From: Paraescarpia echinospica
Taxonomy: Eukaryota; Annelida; Polychaeta; Sabellida; Siboglinidae
NCBI GenBank assembly: GCA_020002185.1
Contig: CM034538.1
Coordinates: 67,740,211 to 67,804,210 of the forward strand
Length of the DNA stretch: 64,000 nt
Direction of reading: 5' to 3'
Under the pieces are notes generated by a model that saw only the letters and a list, made by a program, of their open reading frames with translations, made no database searches and was not told the DNA's origin. Shown here in pieces: positions 13,901 through 25,900 of the stretch; positions within the stretch are counted from its first letter, which is position 1, and the number at the start of each line of letters is the position of its first letter. The position numbers were made by a program, and so were the translations under genes.

Positions 13901-16900
13901 ACACGTGAAAGTACCTAGTACTCCATGTAACATCAGACACAGGAAAGTACCTAGTACTGCATGTAACATCAGACACAGGAAAGTACTTAGTTCAGCATGT
14001 AATATCAGACACATGAAAGTACCTAGTACTGCATGTAACATCAGACACAGGAACGTACTTAGTGCTCCATGTAATATCAGATACATGAAAGTACCTAGTA
14101 CTACATGTAACATCAATCACAGGAAAGTACTTAGTACTGCATGTGATATCAGACACATGAAAGTACATTGTACTGCATGTGACATCAGACACATATTACC
14201 TACTAAAAAGAAACCAATTAAATAAAAATACATCGACCATTTCTACATAACATAAAACAGCAACAAGCAAACTTGGTTTTACTGAAGTTTTCTCTGCTAT
14301 ATAAAAACAAATGGATAATAACTGCTGGCCATTTCTACTGCCTACATCCATATCAGACACTACCACCTACATCCATATCGCAGACACTACCACCTACATC
14401 CATATCGCAGACACTACCGCCTACATCCATATCGCAGACACTACTGCAGAAGCAACTTAAAGGCAACTAATATGAACCGAGAATAGGATGAAATGCTTAA
14501 TTATGATAAGATGACATAACAGAACACCTGAGATTACAAACAGAAACAACTAAACCATGGAGTGCAGAAAGAAGCACAAACAGAAACAACTAAACCATGG
14601 AGTGCAGAAAGAAGCACAAACAGAAACAACTAAACCATGGAGTGCAGAAAGAAGCACAAACAAACAACTAAACCATGGAGTGCAGAAAGAAGCACAAACA
14701 AACAACTAAACCATGGAGTGCAGAAAGAAGCACAAACAAACAACTAAACCATGGAGTGCAGAAAGAAGCACAAACAAACAACTAAACCATGGAGTGCAGA
14801 AAGAAGCACAAACAAACAACTAAACCATGGAGTGCAGAAAGAAGCACAAACAAACAACTAAACCATGGAGTGCAGAAAGAAGCACAAACAAACAACTAAA
14901 CCATGGAGTGCAGAAAGAAGCACAAACAAACAACTAAACCATGGAGTGCAGAAAGAAGCACAAACAAACAACTAAACCATGGAGTGCAGAAAGAAGCACA
15001 AACAAACAACTAAACCATGGAGTGCAGAAAGAAGCACAAACAAACAACTAAACCATGGAGTGCAGAAAGAAGCACAAACAAACAACTAAACCATGGAGTG
15101 CAGAAAGAAGCACAAACAAACAACTAAACCATGGAGTGCAGAAAGAAGCACAAACAAACAACTAAACCATGCAGTGCAGAAAGAAGCACAAACAAACAAC
15201 TAAACCATGGAGTGCAGAAAGAAGCACAAACAAACAACTAAACCATGGAGTGCAGAAAGAAGCACAAACAAACAACTAAACCATGGAGTGCAGAAAGAAG
15301 CACAAACAAACAACTAAAAGTGCAGAAAGAAGCACAAACAAACAACTAAACCATGGAGTGCAGAAAGAAGCACAAACAAACAACTAAACCATGGAGTGCA
15401 GAAAGAAGCACAAACAAACAACTAAACCATGGAGTGCAGAAAGAAGCACAAACAAACAACTAAACCATGGAGTGCAGAAAGAAGCACAAACAAACAACTA
15501 AACCATGCAGTGCAGAAAGAAGCACAAACAAACAACTAAACCATGGAGTGCAGAAAGAAGCACAAACAGAAACAACTAAACCATGGAGTGCAGAAAGAAG
15601 CACAAACAAACAACTAAACCATGGAGTGCAGAAAGAAGCACAAACAAACAACATATGGACAATGCACGAACAAACACGTCTTACATGGACGGCCTTCTTA
15701 ACCCTCTGAAGCTCATCGCTGACTTGTGTAAGTTCCAAGGTTTTCTTTTCGAGACCGACACCCAACTGTATTGAACTGTCTGCACGCTTTTCCGCCTGTG
15801 CTAAGGCATCCATCACCTTCCAGTTTCTGTTGCGGAGAGTCTACGAGGGGAGAGGGTTAACCATACAATAACTGCATGTTTATAGGGGGAGGGTTAACCA
15901 TACAATCACTACATGTTTATAGGGGGAGGGTTAACCATACAATCACTGCATGTTTACAGGGGAGGGTTAACAATACAATAATTGCAAGAATATGGGAGGA
16001 GAGGGTTAACCATACAATCACTGCAAGAGTATGAGGGGAGAAGGTTAACCATACAATAACTACAAAAGCATGAGGGGAGACAGTTAACCATACAATCACT
16101 GCAAGTGTACGGGGAGAGGGTTAACTATATAATCAATGCAAGTGTATGGGGACAGTTAATCATACAATCACTGCATGTTTATAGGGGGAGAGGGTTAACC
16201 ATACAAGCACTGCATGCTTACAAGGGGAGAGGGTTAATCATACAACCACTGCATGTTTACAGGGGAGAGGGTTAATCATACAACCACTGCATGTTTACAG
16301 GGGGAGAGGGTTAACCATACAATCACTGCATGTTTACAGGGGAGAGGGTTAACCATACAATCACTGCATGTTTACAGGGGGTGGTTAACAATACAATTAC
16401 GGCATGTGTCTTATATTTCTCTTTAATATCTACGACTGTGAAAGACATAAATTGGACAGGCAGGTATAAGACTAACTGGTCTGCATCCTAGTCCTTTTTC
16501 TTGTTTAATATGTTGTGGTGCAGTTAAGTGCAACTAAACGCAATATGTGGAGCAAATAACACAATGAATCAAACAAAATCTGCAGTGAAGACAACACGAT
16601 AAAAAGAATATGAATGCACCCAGGGTTCTGATTCACCAAGAGTGACTTTGAGTGATATCCAGGGCTCAGTGGTGACATTGTCACACTGAAGACACGGGCC
16701 ACTGTTACAAGTTGGAACTAGTCTGTCCTCAGTTAGCAGTATCAAATATCAATTGCTCATCACAATGCATCTGATAAACAAAACTATGACAGATTAAAAT
16801 CTAATTGTCTAAACTCCAGTATTCGGGGGAACATAGTCTTATCCATTTGTGCTAACTGCTGACTGACTCAAGAAAGAAGTAACTTTGACGCATCACAAGT

Positions 16901-19900
16901 AATGAATATTAGCTGTTAACCACACAAGTATGTAATAAACTACAGCTGACGTACTAAAATGACAAAACACTACTTGTGAACTGGATACAGAAGGACTCGC
17001 AAATCAATGGCAACTAACAGCTATGACCAAGCAGTCGTAAAAACTACCTGTTGGGAAACGTTCCAGGCACGAAACTACCTGGTATGCACAATTTACAATA
17101 CTTGCACACATGCACGTGTTGAGGTAACCAAATATCGTTAACCATCAATTGATCAAAATTACCTTTCAACAACACACATTTGGCCTTTTTCCAAAAAAAC
17201 GTTCTGTCTGGATATATCTCCTTCATAACCACACAACACTAAATGTCACACCTTTCACCTTACATCTTACATTACATAACTACTTCGGGTATAAAAACTA
17301 ACAGCCAGACACGTAAGTGACACCCTTAGACAAACAACTAAACACATGGTTGAGTACAGACATATAGTTGAGTGTACAGTTGGTATGTCGAGTGCCACCA
17401 CCTCTGTCCTTAACCACACCAAACCACCGAGAGAAGACCAGTGCCAAGGCCTGCAGTAGGAGACTACTCACATCATTCTTCTTCCTCTGAGTGTCCAGTT
17501 GGTCCTGTAGAGTCTGCAGCGACACCGTCCGCCCGGCCAGCTCCGCCCGCACTCGCTCCAGCTCCATGTCCTTCTCAGACATTCTGCAGCAAAGAGGGAC
17601 TGGGTGTAAAGGAGGATAGGAGCACCACGGGGCTCCAAATATGATGGTTAGGAGTTGCAGTGTCCACAATTTCAACACATTACTAACATCTTGCAAAATC
17701 CTAAACTTGCTTTTCTCAAAGAGACTCGAGTTAGTTGCATGAGAGGTTTAGAGGTAAATAGTCCACGGACCAGTGGGTCTGGTAGAATAATTATATACAA
17801 ACACTGCTTGTAGTAATGGGACCAGTGGGACTGGTAGAATAACTATATACAAACACTGCTTGTAGTAATGGGACCAGTGGGACTGGTAGAATAACTATAT
17901 ACAAACACTGCTTGTAGTAATGGGACCAGTGGGACTGGTAGAATAACTATATACAAACACTGCTTGTAGTAATGGGACCAGTGGGACTGGTAGAATAACT
18001 ATATACAAACACTGCTTGTAGTAATGGGACCAGTGGGACTGGTAGAATAACTATATACAAACACTGCTTGTAGTAATGGGACCAGTGGGACTGGTAGAAT
18101 AACTATATACAAACACTGCTTGTAGTAATGGGACCAGTGGGACTGGTAGAATAACTATATACAAACACTGCTTGTAGTAATGGGACCAGTGGGACTGGTA
18201 GAATAACTATATACAAACACTGCTTGTAGTAATAGGACCAGTGGGACTGGTAGAATAACTATATACAAACACTGCTTGTAGTAATGGGACCAGTGGGACT
18301 GATAGAATAACCACATACAAACACTGCTTGTAGTAATGGGACCAGTGGGACTGGTAGAATAACTTACAAACACTGCTTGTAGTAATGGGACCAGTGGGAC
18401 TGGTAGAATAACATACAAACACTGCTTGTAGTAATGGGACCAGTGGGACTGGTAGAATAACATACAAACACTGCTTGTAGTAATGGGACCAGTGGGACTG
18501 GTAGAATAACCACATACAAACACTGCTTGTAGTAATGGGACCAGTGGGACTGGCAGAATAACATACAAACACTGCTTGTAGTAATGGGACCAGTGGGACT
18601 GGTAGAATAACCACATACAAACACTGCTTGTAGTAATGGGACCAGTGGGACTGGTAGAATAACCACATACAAACACTGCTTGTAGTAATGGGACCAGTGG
18701 GACTGGTAGAATAACCACATACACATACTGCTTGTAGTAATGGGACCAGTGGGACTGGTAGAATAACCACATACACATACTGCTTGTAGTAATGGGACCA
18801 GTGGGATTGGTAGAATAACTTACAAACACTGCTTGTAGTAATGGGACCAGTGGGACTGGTAGAATAACCACATACAAACACTGCTTGTAGTAATGGGACC
18901 AGTGGGACTGGTAGAATAACTTACAAACACTGCTTGTAGTAATGGGACCAGTGGGACTGGTAGAATAACTTACAAACACTGCTTGTAGTAATGGGACCAG
19001 TGGGACTGGTAGAATAACCACATACACATACTGCTTGTAGTAATGGGACCAGTGGGACTGGTAGAATAACTTACAAACACTGCTTGTAGTAATGGGACCA
19101 GTGGGACTGGTAGAATAACTTACAAACACTGCTTGTAGTAATGGGACCAGTGGGATTGGTAGAATAACTTACAAACACTGCTTGTAGTAATGGGACCAGT
19201 GGGACTGGTAGAATAACTTACAAACACTGCTTGTAGTAATGGATGCAGCAGAACAACAGGACTAATAATAATAATAATAATATAAAAGTTGTAGTTAAAG
19301 TGATGGAAAGTGAATCATTCGTGTCCCGTTGAAGTGGAGACCACGTGGTTGAAGTGGAGACCACGTGGTTGAAGTGGAGACCACGTGGTTGAAGTGGAGA
19401 CCATGTGGTTGAAGTGGAGACCACGTGGTTGAAGTGGAGACCATGTGGTTGAAGTGGAGACCACGTGGTTGAAGTGGAGACCACACACACAACGCAATTG
19501 ACAATTTATTTGAAACGTCAGCAAATCTGCTGCTTGGTCATAAAAAAACAGAAAAGTAGACAGCAGGTGGCAGCACTCACAGTTTCTGCTGCTGCTCCAA
19601 CTGCGCTCGGACTTGTTCGGCGTTGATGTCTGTGCCACCTGCCGACTGCTGAACTGCACTAACAGTTGTTTTTTGCGCTGCGTCCAGCTGGTTCATCATT
19701 GATGCATTCTCCTGCATTAGTTGCTGTGGACAGAAAAGTTGCCTTACTTGTTTACTGCAGATCTCACAGTGATCCTAACTCTTCTTAATGAAAATATAAT
19801 TTTTCCTGAACAAAATGACAACACGCAGTGTTTTACAATGGTCTATGGGCTCCTCTGTATCCACCCAAACCAACCTATTTATCTCAAACCAATGCTTAAA

Positions 19901-22900
19901 ATGTCAATAAAAAAGATTTCCCAAAGATTGTTGTACCCATGTGAATGTGCTTCATAGTTACTAAAATATCAAACTTCCCAACTGTTCCCTGTTTGAATCA
20001 CGAGCTAACAATCACACACACACCAGGACTTGTTCATCAGCATACTGAGTCAGAGTCAGATAGCAATATTTCAATCACATTGAGCCCGGAAGAAACAAGT
20101 GTTCCAGGTGACTACAGCTTATGATATATCTATGCATTCTCAGTACAAGGTTACATCAGCAGCATTCAGTTTGTCTATATATCTATGCATGCTCAGTACA
20201 AGGTTACATCAGCAGCATTCAGTTTGTCTATATATCTATGCATGCTCAGTACAAGGTTACATCAGCAGCATTCAGTTTGTCTATATATCTATGCATGCTC
20301 AGTACAAGGTTACATCAGCAGCATTCAGTTTGTCTATATATCTATGCATGCTCAGTACAAGGTTACATCAGCAGCATTCAGTTTGTCTATATATCTATGC
20401 ATGCCCAGTACAAGATTACATCAGCAGCATTCAGTTTGTCTATATATCTATGCACGCTCAGTACAAGGTTACATCAGCAGCATTCAGTTTGTCTATATAT
20501 CTATGCACGCTCAGTACAAGGTACATCAGCAGCATTCAGTTTGTCTATATATATCTATGCAAGCTCAGTACAAAGTTACATCAGCAGCATTCAGTTTGTC
20601 TATATATCTATGCATGCTCAGTACAAGGTACATCAGCAGCATTCAGTTTGTCTATATATCTATGCATGCTCAGTACAAGGTTACATCAGCAGCATTCAGT
20701 TTGTCTATATATCTATGCATGCTCAGTACAAGGTACATCAGCAGCATTCAGTTTGTCTATATATCTATGCATGCTCAGTACAAAGTTACATCAGCAGCAT
20801 TCAGTTTGTCTATATATCTATGTATGCTCAGTACAAGGTTACATCAGCAGCATTCAGTTTGTCTATATATCTATGCATGCTCAGTACAAGGTTACATCAG
20901 TAGCATTCAGTTTGTCTATATATCTATGCATGCTCAGTACAAGGTTACATCAGTAGCATTCAGTTTGTCTATATATCTATGCATGCTCAGTACAAGGTAC
21001 ATCAGCTGCATTCAGTTTGTCTATATATCTATGCATGCTCAGTACAAGGTTACATCAGCAGCATTCAGTTTGTCTATATATCTATGCATGCTCAGTACAA
21101 GGTACATCAGCAGCATTCAGTTTGTCTATATATCTATGCATGCTCAGTACAAGGTTACATCAGCAGCATTCAGTGTGTCATATATCTATGCATGCTCAGT
21201 ACAAGGTTAAATCAGCAGCATTCAGTTTGTCTATATATCTATGCATGCTCAGTACAAGGTTACATCAGCAGCATTCAGTGTGTCATATATCTATGCATGC
21301 TCAGTACAAGGTACATCAGCAGCATTCAGATTGTCTATATATGTATGCACGCTCAGTACAAGGTTACATCAGCAGCATTCAGTGTGTCTATATATCTTCT
21401 TTTTTTGTTTTTATAATCTGCAGATTTCTAGAATCATTTCTTCATGATGTGAATAAGCTAATGTTATCAGTGGAAGACAAACTGTCATATGATGTTAATT
21501 TCAGTATAAATCAGTCATACAGAATCAACAATCACGTTGATATTTCACAGTATAATAAAACAGCTCCAAACCATCAGAGTTGTCTCCAAAGTGGGCGTGT
21601 CTAATACACTGTCTATGGTGTCATAATGTCATGGTAGGGAGTGGCAGGATAATGTGACCACACATATGTATTAATTAGACAGAAATGAAGTTTAGTCACC
21701 TGCAGTTCCTGGTCTTTCTGTGCAATCACTCGTCCCTCTTCATCAGCCTTGAGCTCCAGCGTGGCCACCTTCGAGGCAGCCTCACTCCGCCGCACCTCGG
21801 CCTCCTGGTGACAACACAAGGTACTACGATCACAAACCCAACCCTAGCTCCACACCCCCACCCTAGCTACACACCCCGAACCCCAGCTCTACACCCCCAA
21901 CTCTAGCTCCAAAACCCCAACCCTACCTCCACACCCCCACCCTAGCTCCACACCCCCACCCTAGCTCCACACCTCCGACCCTACCTCCACACCCCCACCC
22001 TAGCTCCACACCCCCACCCTAGCTCCACACCTCCAACCCTAGCTCCACACCCCCACCTTGGATACAGCTTCATGACTGCAACACTAGGTACTTCAACCTG
22101 ATCACAACGGCTACTGTAGTTAGTCATGTGACCATGTAACAACACTGGTTGACACACTACACTAAATTTCACAAATAGAAAACTACTTGTTTTTATGTTT
22201 CGAAGTGATTTTGTGCCGTGGATCAGATCCTGAATCCGTCGACATAAGTGGCCCGACCCACCTCTATGAGAGTAGGACAGAATGACAGAACTTGACAGGT
22301 AGAAGACTCGTCAAAAGAGGGGAACAGAGCGATGTGGTAAGTGACCAGAGTGAAGGGAGGTAATGTGCACTGACCTTGAGTTTGTTCTGGACGGCGGTCA
22401 AGTTGTCCATGTCCTGGGCACGCGCTGCCTCGAGACCCTGCATCTTCTGCTGCAGGGCCGCCAGCTCCTGTTCCGCTCTGCCACTTGCCTGTTTCATCTT
22501 TTCCATGTCCTGTCGTATCGTCTGCGCCTTGTGTAACTCGCGACGCAACTCTTCCGTCGTCTCGTTCAACTTCTTCGACAGCACCGCCTCGGTGTCACGC
22601 TGAAATGATTTACCCAACAAGTTAGATCACACCTTCAACATCCTAGCATGTCCTCTGTGAAGGCATTAATTGAATGGTCACTGTTTCTAAACACTGTATT
22701 AGATCAAATGTTACTAAATCACACTGAAGTATGAAGTCTACATTGGATGTTGAGTGGCAAGGTCTTCGTGAAGACCACTGTCCTAAACAGTTAACTGTCA
22801 AATTACTTGGACATCTAAACACTGGGGCTCATTAAAACACATTTGGACAATAAATGTTTGAATAGATATACTCTATGACACATCACAGTAACAAACTGTT

Positions 22901-25900
22901 GACTTCGTACACTTTCTTACTGAAATTAATTGCTCTCTTTTAAAGTAACCATGTCTGTTTCATTACCTGGAATCACCCTCTCAGACTAATGGTGGTTTAT
23001 TGAATCACCTTTTGAGGCCAGGGGTGGTTCAATGAATCACCCTTTCAGGCCAGGGGTGGTTCATTGAATCACCCTCTCAGGCCAGGGTGGGAACCAGTCA
23101 ACTTCAAAGCACCTTACCAGTACTGGTGTACTTTGGTGTGGAGTGTGCGAACCAGTCAACTTCAAAGCACCTTGTAGGTACTGGTGTACTTTGGTGTGGA
23201 GTGTAGGAACCTGTCAACTTCAAAGCACCTTGCAGGTACTGGTGTACTTTGGTGTGGACTGTTGGAACCAGTCAACTTCAAAGCACCTTGCAGGTACTGG
23301 TGTACGTTGGTGTGGAGTGTAGGAACCAGTCAACTTCAAAGCACCTTGCAGGTACTGGTGTACTTTGGTGTGGAGTGTGGGAACCAGTCAACTTCAAAGC
23401 ACATTGCAGGTACTGGTGTACTTTGGTGTGGAGTGTAGGAACCAGTCAACTTCAAAGCACCTTGCAGGTACTGGTGTACTTTGGTGTGAAGTGTAGGAAC
23501 CAGTCAACTTCAAAGCACCTTGCAGATACTGGTGTACTTTGGTGTGGAGTGTGGGAACCAGTCAACTTCAAAGCACCTTGCAGGTACTGGTGTACTTTGG
23601 TGTGGAGTGTGGGAACCAGTCAACTTCAGAGCACCTTGCCGGTACTGGTGTACTTTGGTGTGGAGTGTAGGAACCAGTCAACTTCAAAGCACCTTGCAGG
23701 TACTGGTGTACTTTGGTGTGGAGTGTGGGAACCAGTCAACTTCAAAGCACCTCGTAGGTACTGGTGTACTTTGGTGTGGAGTGTCGGAACCAGTCAACTT
23801 CAGAGCACCTCGCAGGTACTGGTGTACTTTGGTGTGGAGTGTGGGAACCAGTCAACTTCAAAGCACCTCGTAGGTACTGGTGTACTTTGGTGTGGAGTGT
23901 CGGAACCAGTCAACTTCAGAGCACCTCGCAGGTACTGGTGTACTTTGGTGTGGAGTGTGGGAACCAGTCAACTTCAAAGCACCTTGCAGGTACTGGTGTA
24001 CTTTGATGTGGAGTGTGGGAACCAGTCAACTTCAAAGCACCTTGCAGGTACTGGTGTACTTTGGTGTTGAGTGTGGGAACCAGTCAACTTCAAAGCACCT
24101 TGCAGGTACTGGTGTACTTTGGTGTGGAGTGTGGGAACCAGTCAACTTCAAAGCACCTTGCAGGTACTGGTGTACTTTGGTGTTGAGTGTGGGAACCAGT
24201 CAACTTCAAAGCACCTTGCAGGTACTGGTGTACTTTGGTGTGGAGTGTGGGAACCAGTCAACTTCAAAGCACCTTGCAGGTACTGGTGTACTTTGGTGTG
24301 GAGTGTAGGAACCAGTCAACTCTAAAGCACCTTGCAGGTACTGGTGTACTTTGGTGTGGAGTGTAGGAACCAGTCAACTCCAAAGCACCTTGCAGGTACT
24401 GGTGTACTTTGGTGTGGAGTGTGGGAACCAGTCAACTCCAAAGCACCTTGCAGTTACTGGTGTACTTTGGTGTGGAGTGTGGGAACCAGTCAACTCCAAA
24501 GCACCTTGCAGGTACTGGTGTACTTTGGTGTGGAGTGTGGGAACCAGTCAACTCCAAAGCACCTTGCAGGTACTGGTGTACTTTGGTGTGGAGTGTGGGA
24601 ACCAGTCAACTTCAAAGCACCTTGCAGGTACTGGTGTACTTTGGTGTGGAGTCAACTTCAAAGCACCTTGCAGGTACTGGTGTACTTTGGTGTGGAGTGT
24701 GGGAACCAGTCAACTTCAAAGCACCTTGCAGGTACTGGTGTACTTTGGTGTGGAGTGTGGGAACCAGTCAACTTCAAAGCACCTTGCAGGTACTGGTGTA
24801 CTTTTGGAGTGTGGCACCTTGTACTGGTGACTTTGGTGTGGGAGCACCTTGCAGGTGTACAACCAGTCAACTTCAAAGCACCTTGCAGGTACTGGTGTAC
24901 TTTGGTGTGGAGTGTGGGAACCAGTCAACTTCAAAGCACCTTGCAGGTACTGGTGTACTTTGGTGTGGAGTGGGAACCAGTCAACTTCAAAGCACCTTGC
25001 AGGTACTGGTGTACTTTGGTGTGGAGTGTGGGAACCAGTCAACTTCAAAGCACCTTGCAGGTACTGGTGTACTTTGGTGTGGAGTGTGGGAACCAGTCAA
25101 CTTCAAAGCACCTTGCAGGTACTGGTGTACTTTGGTGTGGAGTGTGGGAACCAGTCAACTTCAAAGCACCTTGCAGGTACTGGTGTACTTTGGTGTGGAG
25201 TGTGGGAACCAGTCAACTTCAAAGCACCTTGCAGGTACTGGTGTACTTTGGTGTGGAGTGTGGGAACCAGTCAACTTCAAAGCACCTTGCAGGTACTGGT
25301 GTACTTTGGTGTGGAGTGTGGGAACCAGTCAACTTCAAAGCACCTTGCAGGTACTGGTGTACTTTGGTGTGGAGTGTGGGAACCAGTCAACTTCAAAGCA
25401 CCTTGCAGGTACTGGTGTACTTTGGTGTGGAGTGTGGGAACCAGTCAACTTCAAAGCACCTTGCAGGTACTGGTGTACTTTGGTGTGGAATGTGGGAACC
25501 AGTCAACTTCAAAGCACCTTGCAGGTACTGGTGTACTTTGGTGTGGAGTGTGGGAACCAGTCAACTTCAAAGCACCTTGTAGGTACTGGTGTACTTTGGT
25601 GTGGAGTGTGGGAACCAGTCAACTTCAAAGCACCTTGCAGGTACTGGTGTACTTTGGTGTGGAGTGTGGAAACAAGTCAACTTCAAAGCACCTTGTAGGT
25701 ACTGGTGTACTTTGGTGTGGAGTGTGGGAACCAGTCAACTTCAAAGCACCTTGCAGGTACTTAACTACTTATGTATGTCCCCCCAATATGTGCAGCTGTT
25801 TACTATTTGAAAATGGTGTTTACAATTTGACCAGTTCATCTTAAGATGTTGATAACATTATTCCTTCATCAGCCAACCATGAGACGGAGTAAGTGAGACG

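Noticed and set aside
11469..14225. 862-codon plus frame and several minus frames
   Set aside because: Product of a 36-bp satellite; no unique domain or splice support.
4339..15652. CRISPR-like arrays
   Set aside because: Units are head-to-tail with no unique spacers, and the context is an animal gene.
15841..16400. Telomere-like repeat because of GGGTTAAC words
   Set aside because: The unit is about 39 bp and not (TTAGGG)n; the GGGTTAA word is part of the acceptor-derived unit.
23184..25844. Many overlapping frames up to 429 codons in the 58-bp array
   Set aside because: All plus-strand frames are open because of the unit sequence; not coding evidence.
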